Shown: positions 1 to 8,693 of the stretch, one piece after another
Layout of the letters: every line of letters starts with the position of its first letter
Numbering within the stretch: position 1 is the stretch's first letter
Position numbers and translations under genes: made by a program
Notes under the pieces: model-generated
Databases searched by the model: none
Told to the model about the DNA's origin: nothing
Seen by the model: the letters and a program-made list of their open reading frames with translations, nothing else
Source: Acidobacteriota bacterium
GTDB lineage: Bacteria; Acidobacteriota; Vicinamibacteria; Vicinamibacterales; UBA2999
Assembly: GCA_013140955.1 (NCBI GenBank)
Contig: JABFRY010000476.1
Span: forward strand, 1 to 9,008
Direction of reading: 5' to 3'
Length of the DNA stretch: 9,008 nucleotides

Positions 1-333
1 GGCATCGCCGCCGCCGTGGCCGCCCTGCCCGGGGTGGCGTCGAGTGCCTCGGCGCCCGAGGTCCGCATGGCCCTGTACCGGAGCCGGCTCGGATGGCCGG
101 TGTCGCGCGTGCGGTATGGGGGCTACCAGGTGCCCGAATACGCCGGGTCCACGCAGGTGGTCACCCCCCGCTTCATCCGGCATGCGCACCGGGCCGGCCT
201 GCTGGTGCAGGTCTGGACCGTCAACGAGGAGGTGGACATGCGGCGCCTGCTCGCCTGGGGGGCCGACGCCCTCATCACCGACCGACCGGCCCTGGCCCGG
301 GCGGTCGTCGAGGCCACGGGAGGGCGCCGGTGA
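1..333 (+). CDS. Glycerophosphodiester phosphodiesterase, C-terminal part (5' end outside window)
   Basis: The reading frame is open from base 1 and ends at TGA 331-333, giving the last 110 residues of a longer protein. The C-terminal stretch VWTVNEEVDMRRLLAWGADA followed by LITDRP is the characteristic end of the GDPD TIM barrel: the 'vWTvN' strand, a helix, then the 'GvDgiiTDrP' strand and loop. Family knowledge: these enzymes hydrolyse glycerophosphodiesters to sn-glycerol 3-phosphate and an alcohol, often using a divalent metal. The metal-binding and catalytic residues near the N-terminus (HRG and E-x-D) lie upstream of the window, so activity and localisation cannot be judged here. The next gene starts 78 bases downstream on the same strand. 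The family call is fairly firm; the specific substrate is unknown. Confidence 0.85.
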   Translation, partial: GIAAAVAALPGVASSASAPEVRMALYRSRLGWPVSRVRYGGYQVPEYAGSTQVVTPRFIRHAHRAGLLVQVWTVNEEVDMRRLLAWGADALITDRPALARAVVEATGGRR

Positions 334-411
334 TTTCCCGCGTTGCACGGCCGGACCGTTTTCCTGCATCATGACGTGCCGGCAGTGCGAGGCCGTCGTG
401 GAGGATTGTCG

Positions 412-849
412 ATGAAGAAGTTGGTGTCATACGCCACGCTCATGGTCGTGGTGCTGTCCGTTCCCGTGCTGTTCGCCCAGACGGTCACCACCCCCGAGGG
501 CCTCGACGCGGCCATGAAGAAGATCGGCGCCGGCATCGGTGCCACGCAGAAGGCCATCGCGTCCAATGCGTTTGCCGACGCGAAGGGGCAGCTCCCGGCC
601 CTGCGCCAGGCGTTCGTGGACTCCGAGAACTTCTGGACGGAGAAGAAGAAGGCGGATGCGGTGGCCTTCACGAAGGACACCATCGCCAAGATCGATGCGC
701 TCGATCGTGCGCTCGGCGCGGGGACGCCCGACAGTGCGGCGGTGACGGCGGCCTTCAAGGAGGTCGGCGGGTCCTGCCGTGGCTGCCACATGACCTACCG
801 TGCCCAGGAAAACGGTGCGTTCATCATCAAGCCCGGCATGGTCGACTGA
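412..849 (+). CDS. Periplasmic cytochrome c' family protein
   Basis: This 145-residue protein has a Sec signal peptide (MKK, then a hydrophobic run to about residue 20, likely cleavage after FA at 21-22). A mature part of about 123 residues follows, the usual size of a cytochrome c' four-helix bundle. The single haem site C122-R-G-C-H126 sits near the C-terminus and is followed by MTYR, the pattern typical of this family (C-x-x-C-H-x-x-Y-R). Family knowledge: c' cytochromes carry a covalently bound, usually five-coordinate haem, bind NO or CO, and may have roles in NO tolerance or electron transfer. M35 or a residue near it in the first helix would lie by the distal haem face; this is inferred. 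The ATG at 412 is chosen because GGAGGA (400-405) lies 6 bases upstream and the signal peptide begins there; an upstream in-frame extension to 343 has no support. A strong terminator follows, so it is probably transcribed alone or with the upstream gene. Confidence 0.88.
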   Translation: MKKLVSYATLMVVVLSVPVLFAQTVTTPEGLDAAMKKIGAGIGATQKAIASNAFADAKGQLPALRQAFVDSENFWTEKKKADAVAFTKDTIAKIDALDRALGAGTPDSAAVTAAFKEVGGSCRGCHMTYRAQENGAFIIKPGMVD

Positions 850-895
850 TCGCGCGATCTCCGGCGCCCTGGCGTCGAGTCGTCTGCCCACTTCC

Positions 896-936
896 GAGGC
901 CACGGGTCCCGCAGGACCCGTGGCCTCTCGTTTTTT
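896..936 (+). terminator. Intrinsic (rho-independent) terminator after the cytochrome c' gene
   Basis: A perfect 14-bp stem, GAGGCCACGGGTCC (896-909) with GGACCCGTGGCCTC (914-927), encloses the 4-base loop CGCA and is followed by TCG and six T residues (931-936). It lies 47 bases after the stop codon of the cytochrome gene, on the coding side. It separates this gene from the unit that starts at 1128. Confidence 0.93.
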
Positions 937-978
937 GCGCGTCCGTCTTCATGCCGCGGCCCGGCAGGTCGCGACCCA

Positions 979-1031
979 TGCCTGCGCCCGACCGCCGTCG
1001 AAGGCCCCCTCGGAACGGCTTTGCGCAGGCA
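979..1031. repeat. Inverted repeat in the control region upstream of the secreted-protein operon
   Basis: TGCCTGCGC (979-987) is exactly complementary to GCGCAGGCA (1023-1031). A shorter inner pair, GCCGT/ACGGC, lies between them, so the segment could fold into a branched or bulged hairpin. There is no T-run after it. The right arm overlaps the proposed -35 element. It could be an operator, a second termination structure or chance in high-GC DNA; the function is not known. Confidence 0.4.
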
Positions 1032-1050
1032 GGGACCGATGTTGTAGGAT
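1021..1050 (+). promoter_or_regulatory. Possible sigma-70-type promoter for the 1128-3861 unit
   Basis: TTGCGC (1021-1026) and TAGGAT (1045-1050) are separated by 18 bases and resemble -35 and -10 boxes (3/6 and 4/6 matches). A transcript would start near 1057, leaving a leader of about 70 bases. The -10 box sits inside the inverted repeat GTTGT-N10-ACAAC (1041-1060), which would place a dimeric regulator over the promoter. The matches are weak and the call is tentative. Confidence 0.3.
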
Positions 1051-1060
1051 GCGCGACAAC
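1041..1060. promoter_or_regulatory. Candidate operator, GTTGT-N10-ACAAC
   Basis: A 5-bp inverted repeat with 10 bases between the arms, directly followed by CTGATGTGTCAG (1060-1071), whose ends CTGA/TCAG are also complementary. Both lie around the possible promoter of the secreted-protein unit. Short arms like these can arise by chance, so this is offered as a candidate regulator site only. Confidence 0.22.
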
Positions 1061-1127
1061 TGATGTGTCAGTGTTGGAGCGTTGGGTGATTCCCGCCCGG
1101 CGCAGCTCATGGTCTGAGGACTGAAAT

Positions 1128-1988
1128 ATGGTCAAGGGGTATTGCCGATTGGGGAGCGTGCTGGCCGTGGCCGCCCTCCTGGGCATCGCTGCTCCGGCCC
1201 GCGCCCAGATGGATCTCGCTGGGGACTGGCAGGCGCTCATGCACGAGGATCAGCTCGAGCGTATTCCCGGCCCCGAGCTGGGCGAGTTCTTCGGCGTGCC
1301 AATCAACGAGGCCGCGCGCGCCAGGGCCGAGCTCTGGGACGCGGCCATCCAGACGCTCCCGGAGTGGCAGTGCCGTCCGCACGGAGCCGACTACATCACG
1401 CGCGGTCCGTCGCCACCCCGGATCTGGAAGGAAGTGGACCCCTCGTCCCGGCAGATCACCGCCTTCCATGCGGAATGGCTGCGCTCGATCGAGCGCCCGT
1501 TCTACATGGACGGAAGGGACCGGCCCTCTCAGAATGCGGCCCACACCTGGGGCGGCTTCGCCACGGCCCATTGGGTCGGCGACGTCCTCAAGGTCTCCAC
1601 CACGCACCTGAAGGAAGACTACGTGCGCCGGAACGGCCTGCCGAGGAGCGACAAGGCCACGCTCACCGAGTTCCTGATCCGGAACGGTGACTACCTCACG
1701 TGGGTGACGATCACCCACGACCCGGTCTATCTCGACGCGCCGTTCATCAGGACGACCGACCATTTCCTGAACCGGGCGCAGCAGGTGCCGCCCTATCCCT
1801 GTGAGGTGGTCGCCGAGATCGACCGCCCTCGGGGCGTGGTGCCGCACCACTTCCCCGGCGAGAACCCGCAGCTGCAGGAAGCCGCGGCCAGGTGGGGCGT
1901 GCCCTTCGAGGCCACCCAGGGCGGGCCGGCCACGATGTACCCCGAATACCAGGAGACGCTCCGGCGCCTGATGGGAGGCAGCAACTGA
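1128..1988 (+). CDS. Secreted protein A of unknown function (paralogue of the 3085-3861 product)
   Basis: This 286-residue protein has a signal peptide at residues 1-26 (MVKGYCRLGS, a hydrophobic core, then APARA before Q27). The mature protein opens with DLAGDW, as in many small exported beta-rich proteins. The ATG at 1128 is supported by GAGGA (1116-1120) 7 bases upstream. The body aligns with the second gene downstream: a PINEAARARA segment near 58, GDVLKVSTTHL (151-161), RRNGLPRSDKATLTE (167-181), TW (191-192) and DPVYLDAPF (198-206). The mature chain has only two cysteines, C82 and C225, and both have counterparts in the paralogue, which suggests one disulphide. It carries about 60 extra C-terminal residues (from about 227) absent from the paralogue. 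Its stop overlaps the next start (TGATG), so it is almost certainly co-translated with the MBL-fold gene. I do not recognise an enzyme active site; a binding or accessory role is possible but unproven. Confidence 0.85.
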   Translation: MVKGYCRLGSVLAVAALLGIAAPARAQMDLAGDWQALMHEDQLERIPGPELGEFFGVPINEAARARAELWDAAIQTLPEWQCRPHGADYITRGPSPPRIWKEVDPSSRQITAFHAEWLRSIERPFYMDGRDRPSQNAAHTWGGFATAHWVGDVLKVSTTHLKEDYVRRNGLPRSDKATLTEFLIRNGDYLTWVTITHDPVYLDAPFIRTTDHFLNRAQQVPPYPCEVVAEIDRPRGVVPHHFPGENPQLQEAAARWGVPFEATQGGPATMYPEYQETLRRLMGGSN

Positions 1989-3064
1989 TGGCTGGTCGAC
2001 AGCACATGGGCAGAAGCGCCCCCGGGTTCCGGGCAGGGCTGCTGGCACTGGCGTGCGGGGCGCTCCTCGCCGCGCCGCAGGTTCGCGGGCAGGAGGCGAT
2101 CGACATCGTCTGGATCAACGGACCCCTGTATCTGCTATCCGGCGCCGGCGCGAACGTCACGGCCTCGGTGGGCTACGACGGTGTGCTCCTGGTGGACTCG
2201 GGTTCGCAGGCGATGAGCGACACGCTGCTGCGCGCGATTCGCGGGCTGCAGCAGCGGTTGGCGGAGGCCAACCGGCCGGCGCCGCTCCCGGGAGGCGCCG
2301 AGACCCGCTCCTCCGTCGTGCAGAACCGCGCGCCGGCGGCCCCGCCCAAACCGGTCCGCTACATCATCAACACGAGCGCCGGCCTCGACCACATCGGGGG
2401 CAACCAGCTGATCGGCGCCGAGGAAGGCGTGACGTTCACCGGTGGCAATGTCGCCGGCAACATCGCCGACGCCGGCGAGGGCGCCGCTGTCTATGCGCAC
2501 GAACGGGTGATGCAGCGGCTCGTCACCGACAACGTGCCGTTCCCGATGCTGCCGACGGCCACCTACTACCAGGCGTCGAACAAGCTCAGTCACTTCTTCA
2601 ACGGTGACGGCGTCCGCATGGTCCATATGCCCGCCGCGCACTCCGACGGCGATACGATCGTGCAGTTCACGCGCTCGGATGTCATCGTCACCGGCGAGAT
2701 CTTCTCGCAGACGGGCTATCCCCGCATCGACGTGGCGCGCGGCGGCACCATCAACGGCGTGCTCGACGCCCTCAACTACATCCTCGACGTGGCCATTCCC
2801 GAGTTCCGCACCGAGGGCGGCACGATGATCGTGCCGGCTCGCGGCCGCCTCAGTGATTCGGCCGACGTCGGGTACTACCGCGACATGCTCACGATCATCC
2901 GCGACAACATGCAGGAGATGATCAAGCGTGGCATGACGCTCGAGCAGATCAAGGCGGCGCGGCCCACCAAGGCGTACGACCCCCGGTTCGGCGCGGACAG
3001 CGGTCCGTGGACCACGGAGATGTTCGTCGAAGCGGTGTACGCCAACCTCACGGCCGGACGGTGA
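1988..3064 (+). CDS. Exported metallo-beta-lactamase-fold protein with an atypical metal site
   Basis: This 358-residue protein has a signal sequence (hydrophobic core about residues 16-30, cleavage near VRG or Q35). MBL-fold landmarks occur in order: GVLLVDSGS (65-73), the metal loop NTSAGLDHIGGN (128-139), a later histidine in HSDGDTIVQF (218-227), and VTGEIF (234-239). A helical C-terminal part ends in GPWTTEMFVEAVYANL. In the usual H-x-H-x-D-H motif the first two histidines are S130 and G132 here; D134 and H135 remain. H218 matches the third histidine, E237 stands where the bridging Asp or Cys is normally found, and R285 stands in the 'PGHG' position. A Pro/Ala-rich insert of about 35 residues (88-123) precedes the metal loop. 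The fold is clear; hydrolase activity is doubtful or altered. ATG 1988 overlaps the previous stop and has GGGAGG (1973-1978) upstream; an in-frame ATG at 2006 is an alternative. Confidence 0.87.
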   Translation: MAGRQHMGRSAPGFRAGLLALACGALLAAPQVRGQEAIDIVWINGPLYLLSGAGANVTASVGYDGVLLVDSGSQAMSDTLLRAIRGLQQRLAEANRPAPLPGGAETRSSVVQNRAPAAPPKPVRYIINTSAGLDHIGGNQLIGAEEGVTFTGGNVAGNIADAGEGAAVYAHERVMQRLVTDNVPFPMLPTATYYQASNKLSHFFNGDGVRMVHMPAAHSDGDTIVQFTRSDVIVTGEIFSQTGYPRIDVARGGTINGVLDALNYILDVAIPEFRTEGGTMIVPARGRLSDSADVGYYRDMLTIIRDNMQEMIKRGMTLEQIKAARPTKAYDPRFGADSGPWTTEMFVEAVYANLTAGR

Positions 3065-3084
3065 TCAACGTGGAGAATCCAGGC

Positions 3085-3861
3085 ATGAGCCGCAACGTCC
3101 AGAATCCCATGCGTCCGACCGTGTTCGCCGCACTGGCCCTCGCGCTGCTGCTGGCGCCGACCGGTGTCTCGGCACAGGGGCGCCGCGGCGGTGGGCCGCC
3201 TCCCGTGCCCAGACAGGCCGCACCCATCGACCTGACCGGCACCTGGGTGTCGATCGTCACCGAGGACTGGCGGTTTCGGATGATGACGCCGCCCAAGGGC
3301 GACTACAACAGCGTGCCGCTCAATGCCGAAGGGCGTCGTGTGGCCGACACGTGGGATCCGGCGCGCGACCGGCGCAGCGGGGAGGAATGCCGCTGGTACG
3401 GTGCCGCGTCGATCATGAGTGTGCCGGGCCGCGTGAAGATCTCGTGGGCCGACGACGCGACGCTCCGGATGGAGACCGACGCCGGCATGCAGACGCGCCT
3501 GTTCCACTTCGGCGGAGCGCCCCCGGCGCGCGCGGAGCGGTCCTGGCAGGGCTACTCATCGGCCAGGTGGCGCGCCAGCCGCGGAGGCATGGAGCCGGGA
3601 TCGCTGCCGGGCGGATCCCTCGAGGTGCACACGTCCAACCTGCGGCCCGGGTACCTCCGCCGCAACGGCGTGCCGTACAGCCAGAACGCGGACCTCACCG
3701 AGTATTACTACGTGCTTGAGGATGCGGGGACCACCTGGATGATCGTGGTCACGGTCGTCGAGGATCCGCTGTATCTCGCCCAGCCCTTCGTCACCAGCCG
3801 CCAGTTCATGAAGCAGGCGGACGACACTGGCTGGAATCCGAGCCCCTGCACGGCGGGCTGA
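3085..3861 (+). CDS. Secreted protein B of unknown function (paralogue of the 1128-1988 product)
   Basis: This 258-residue protein has a signal peptide ending near GVSA (residue 30). A Gly/Pro-rich linker (32-47) follows, then DLTGTW (49-54), matching DLAGDW in protein A. Shared blocks with A are VPLN (77-80), the segment around W90-D91, GGSLEVHTSNL (176-186), RRNGVPYSQNADLTE (192-206), TW (217-218) and DPLYLAQPF (227-235). Its only two mature cysteines, C102 and C255, correspond to C82 and C225 of A. It ends soon after the second cysteine, so it lacks the C-terminal tail of A. The ATG at 3085 is preferred because GGAGA (3072-3076) lies 8 bases upstream; ATG 3109 would also give a good signal peptide. 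It begins 20 bases after the MBL-fold gene and is probably in the same transcript. No catalytic motif is recognised. Confidence 0.84.
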   Translation: MSRNVQNPMRPTVFAALALALLLAPTGVSAQGRRGGGPPPVPRQAAPIDLTGTWVSIVTEDWRFRMMTPPKGDYNSVPLNAEGRRVADTWDPARDRRSGEECRWYGAASIMSVPGRVKISWADDATLRMETDAGMQTRLFHFGGAPPARAERSWQGYSSARWRASRGGMEPGSLPGGSLEVHTSNLRPGYLRRNGVPYSQNADLTEYYYVLEDAGTTWMIVVTVVEDPLYLAQPFVTSRQFMKQADDTGWNPSPCTAG

Positions 3862-3956
3862 CGGGCGGCCGTCGGCTCGTGCCACATCTCGAGGCTCCCG
3901 CCCGTCCTCGCCCCGCGTGGCCGGGGGGCCGGGCCGCCCGGCGCCTCGCTCGAGAC

Positions 3957-3997
3957 GCCGACACGACCGGCTAGTGCCTGCGCCGGTGCGTGTCGGC
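3957..3997. terminator. Hairpin between convergent genes, possible bidirectional terminator
   Basis: GCCGACACG (3957-3965) pairs with CGTGTCGGC (3989-3997), and the adjoining ACCGG (3966-3970) pairs with CCGGT (3983-3987). This gives a 14-bp stem with one bulged G (3988) and a 12-base loop. A smaller perfect hairpin, GCCGGG-CCG-CCCGGC, lies at 3928-3942. Both sit in the 150-base gap where a plus-strand gene (stop 3861) meets a minus-strand gene (stop at 4012). No T-run follows on either strand, so this would be an atypical terminator or a transcript-end stabilising structure. Confidence 0.5.
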
Positions 3998-4011
3998 TCG
4001 CTCGTGCCCGG

Positions 4012-5046
4012 TCAGTTGATCGGGATGAAGGCGAGGGCGTTGTTCGCGTTCATGGGAATCACCAGCTGATTCGCGCCGGAGTCATAGCACATCGACGCCG
4101 GGTTCGGAATGTTCTCGGCGATGAGCTGGGCGGGCTGGCCGGGACGGATGCGCGACACGCCCCCGTTGCGCACGCTGCTCACGTATTTGGTGCCGTCGGC
4201 CAGGATGACGAGCCCGTCGTTGCCGGGTTGGGCCGCCCGCTCCGTCCTGAGGAGCTGCCCGGCCGGCGAGAAGGTGAGGACTTCGTCGTTGCCGATGTTG
4301 ACCACGACGATGTTGCCCTGCGGGTCGAGCGCGACGCCGTTGGGCTGGCGGAGTGGAGCCCCTTGCACGAGGATCGTTGCCTCGCCGTTGCTGGCGATGC
4401 GCCACAGGTGCCAGCTCGAGGGATCCGGATTGGGGTCGCCCGCCCCGGTCTGGGTCGCGTAGATCGTGCCGTCGCTCGTCACCGCGATGTCGTTGAAGCC
4501 GGTGGAGTCGGCAACACGCACCTGGCCGGCAGGCCTGCCCGTGCGCAGATCGAACCAGCGCACGACCGACACCGACGGGTCGGTCGGCGACGTGCCCCCG
4601 TCGCGATCGGCCACGTAGAACATGCCCCGCGCCACGTCGCTGCCCAGGGGCTCGTTGAGCACCAGCGGCGGGTTCAGATTCGCCCGCTGAGCGCCGGGAT
4701 TCTGCAGGCCGATCCAGCGCGCCGTGTGCACCGAGCCGTCGTGGTTGATGAACGAGACCCAGCCGTTGTTGGTCTGGACGTTCTGCCCGACGCCCCGGTT
4801 GGGGACCACGATCACCCCGCGGTCAGGATCGTACGAGCAGCTCTCCGCCGAGTAGATGGCCCCGTAGACCTTCACGTTGCCCGACATCGGTGCGAACGTG
4901 CCGTCACCGGGCGCGATGGGCAGCCCGAGCGGGTTCCCCACGCTGAAGGGCGCCGGCTGGGCCGGGGCCTGCTGGGCGCTGGCCGTGCCGGCACCCAGTC
5001 CCGCTCCGATGATGACGGCACAGGCCGCCAGGGTCAGTGGTTTCAT
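4012..5046 (-). CDS. Secreted SMP-30/gluconolactonase-like beta-propeller protein
   Basis: This 344-residue protein has a signal peptide (residues 1-24, cleavage after TASA) and a Gln/Ala/Pro-rich start. The rest consists of propeller blades with NHL/SMP-30-like strands: FNDIAVTSDGTIYATQT (184-200), PNGVALDPQGNIVVVN (235-250), then GNDGLVILADGTKYVSS (275-291), and NQLVIPMNANNALAFIP near the end. By analogy with the SMP-30 metal site (Glu, Asn, Asn, Asp), candidate ligands are E68 in SAESC, N185 in FNDIA, N236 in PNGVA and D277 in GNDGL, so a divalent metal may bind; this alignment is by eye. Family members hydrolyse lactones or other esters, and many are uncharacterised, so the substrate is open. 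The start is fixed by GAGGAG (complement of 5054-5059), 7 bases before the ATG. It lies 120 bases downstream of the glycosylase gene on the same strand and could be co-transcribed with it, but no functional link is apparent. Confidence 0.82.
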   Translation of the reverse strand: MKPLTLAACAVIIGAGLGAGTASAQQAPAQPAPFSVGNPLGLPIAPGDGTFAPMSGNVKVYGAIYSAESCSYDPDRGVIVVPNRGVGQNVQTNNGWVSFINHDGSVHTARWIGLQNPGAQRANLNPPLVLNEPLGSDVARGMFYVADRDGGTSPTDPSVSVVRWFDLRTGRPAGQVRVADSTGFNDIAVTSDGTIYATQTGAGDPNPDPSSWHLWRIASNGEATILVQGAPLRQPNGVALDPQGNIVVVNIGNDEVLTFSPAGQLLRTERAAQPGNDGLVILADGTKYVSSVRNGGVSRIRPGQPAQLIAENIPNPASMCYDSGANQLVIPMNANNALAFIPIN

Positions 5047-5166
5047 CAGTCATCTCCTCATTGTTCCGGCGACCCGTGTGGTCGTCCGGTTCCCGGCCGT
5101 GCGCCGGATGGCGCTGGTGTGGCCCCGGAGCTGCGCGCCGGGCACCGCGCGGCGACCGCTGCCGGG

Positions 5167-5925
5167 TCAGGTCGTTCGCAGCCCGGCGAGCCGCCTGGCC
5201 CGGCGGAAGACCGTGGTCATCATGGGCGGCGTGAGCGTGCCCGTGTTCGTGTTCTGCCGGCTGGGATGATAGCAGCCGAGCAGCACGCAGCCCGCCGGTC
5301 CCGGGAGGCGCACCGTCACGCCGTGGCCGAACACCGGCTTGGGCCGTATCCGGGTCCCGCGGTGCTGGAGCAGCTGCAGCCAGGCATCGAAGGCCACTTT
5401 CCCGAGCGCCACCACGACGCGCACGTGCGGGAGCGCGCGGGTCTCCGCGTCGAGGTGCACGAGGCACCGCGCGCGCTCGTCGGGCGACGGCATGTTGTCG
5501 GGCGGGGCACAGCGGACCGCCGCGAGGATGTAGGCGCCGTCCAGCCGCAGCCCGTCGTCCGCGCGCTGCGACGTGGGGATGCTGGCGAAGCCCGTGCGGT
5601 GCAGCGCCGCCATCAGGAAGTCGCCCGAGCCATCGCCGGTGAAGACCCGTCCTGTCCGGTTCGCGCCGTGGGCCGCGGGCGCGAGACCCACCAGCAGGAC
5701 CCTCGCGTCCGGGTCGCCGAAACCCGGGACGGGCTTGCCCCAGTAGGTCTCGTCCCGGTGTGCACGCTTCTTCTCGCGGGCGACCTGCGTGCAGTAGGCC
5801 CTCAAGCGCGGACACTGTTTGCACGAAACAACCGTGTGGTGGACGTGTGCCAGGGCGGTGGGCCGCGTCACCGGGCCGACCGTCGTGTCGGTCGCGAGGG
5901 GAAGATCTGGCGAAACGGGTTTCAT
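5167..5925 (-). CDS. udgB: Type-5 uracil-DNA glycosylase (UdgB), iron-sulphur enzyme
   Basis: This 252-residue protein would remove uracil, and in studied family members some other deaminated bases, from DNA as the first step of base excision repair. Motif A, GLAPAAHGANRTGRVFTGDG (80-99), and motif B, HPSRQNTNTGTLT (220-232), are diagnostic of UDG family 5. Unlike families 1 and 4, motif A carries no catalytic Asp, Asn or Glu in the GLAPA loop, as expected for UdgB. Four cysteines, C35, C38, C139 (in VRCAPPDNMPS) and C154, fit the 4Fe-4S cluster ligands. YWGKPVPGFGDPDAR (61-75) is also typical. The length is normal for the family. The start at 5925 has no good ribosome site; a start so close to the divergent promoter suggests a very short leader. 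The first 20 or so residues show no recognisable motif, so a somewhat later start cannot be excluded. It is transcribed away from aceE. Confidence 0.93.
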   Translation of the reverse strand: MKPVSPDLPLATDTTVGPVTRPTALAHVHHTVVSCKQCPRLRAYCTQVAREKKRAHRDETYWGKPVPGFGDPDARVLLVGLAPAAHGANRTGRVFTGDGSGDFLMAALHRTGFASIPTSQRADDGLRLDGAYILAAVRCAPPDNMPSPDERARCLVHLDAETRALPHVRVVVALGKVAFDAWLQLLQHRGTRIRPKPVFGHGVTVRLPGPAGCVLLGCYHPSRQNTNTGTLTPPMMTTVFRRARRLAGLRTT

Positions 5926-5947
5926 CCGCTTATCGAGGCATTACAAT
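5919..5947 (+). promoter_or_regulatory. Candidate aceE promoter in the short divergent region
   Basis: TACAAT (5942-5947) matches 5 of 6 bases of a -10 box. GTTTCA (5919-5924), 17 bases upstream, is a partial -35 and overlaps the first codon of the divergent glycosylase gene. The start would be near 5954, giving a leader of about 27 bases. The stretch from 5938 to 5975 is strikingly AT-rich for this window. The complement of 5940-5945 reads TGTAAT, a possible -10 for the glycosylase on the other strand, so the two promoters may overlap. Confidence 0.45.
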
Positions 5948-5980
5948 TAAGTGTTTTGTCTCCCACATTCTAGAGGGCAC

Positions 5981-8662
<2,682 letters not shown>

Positions 8663-8693
8663 CCGGGGCTTCCCGTCATCGACAGGACGTGCA

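Noticed and set aside
1107..2048. A 313-codon minus-strand open frame opposite protein A
   Set aside because: Protein A on the plus strand has a signal peptide, a ribosome site and a paralogue downstream; the minus-strand frame has none of these.
5060..5166. GC-rich inverted repeats between the glycosylase and propeller genes as a terminator
   Set aside because: The pairings are short (about 5 bp, for example CGACC/GGTCG) with no T-run on the minus strand, and such pairings are frequent by chance at this GC content.
4904..5824. A 306-codon minus-strand frame overlapping the glycosylase gene in another frame
   Set aside because: The glycosylase frame carries both diagnostic motifs and the four cluster cysteines; the alternative frame is an Arg/Pro/Ala-rich shadow that runs on into the propeller gene.
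4228..5973. A 581-codon plus-strand open frame across the propeller and glycosylase genes
   Set aside because: It spans two well-supported minus-strand genes and their intergenic gap, and its product is an Arg/Gly/Ala/His-rich composition with no family motif. It is a high-GC shadow frame.
5951..5980. A GTG at 5951 as the aceE start
   Set aside because: It would add ten residues with no counterpart in AceE and would start almost at the predicted transcription start. ATG 5981 agrees with the known N-terminus.
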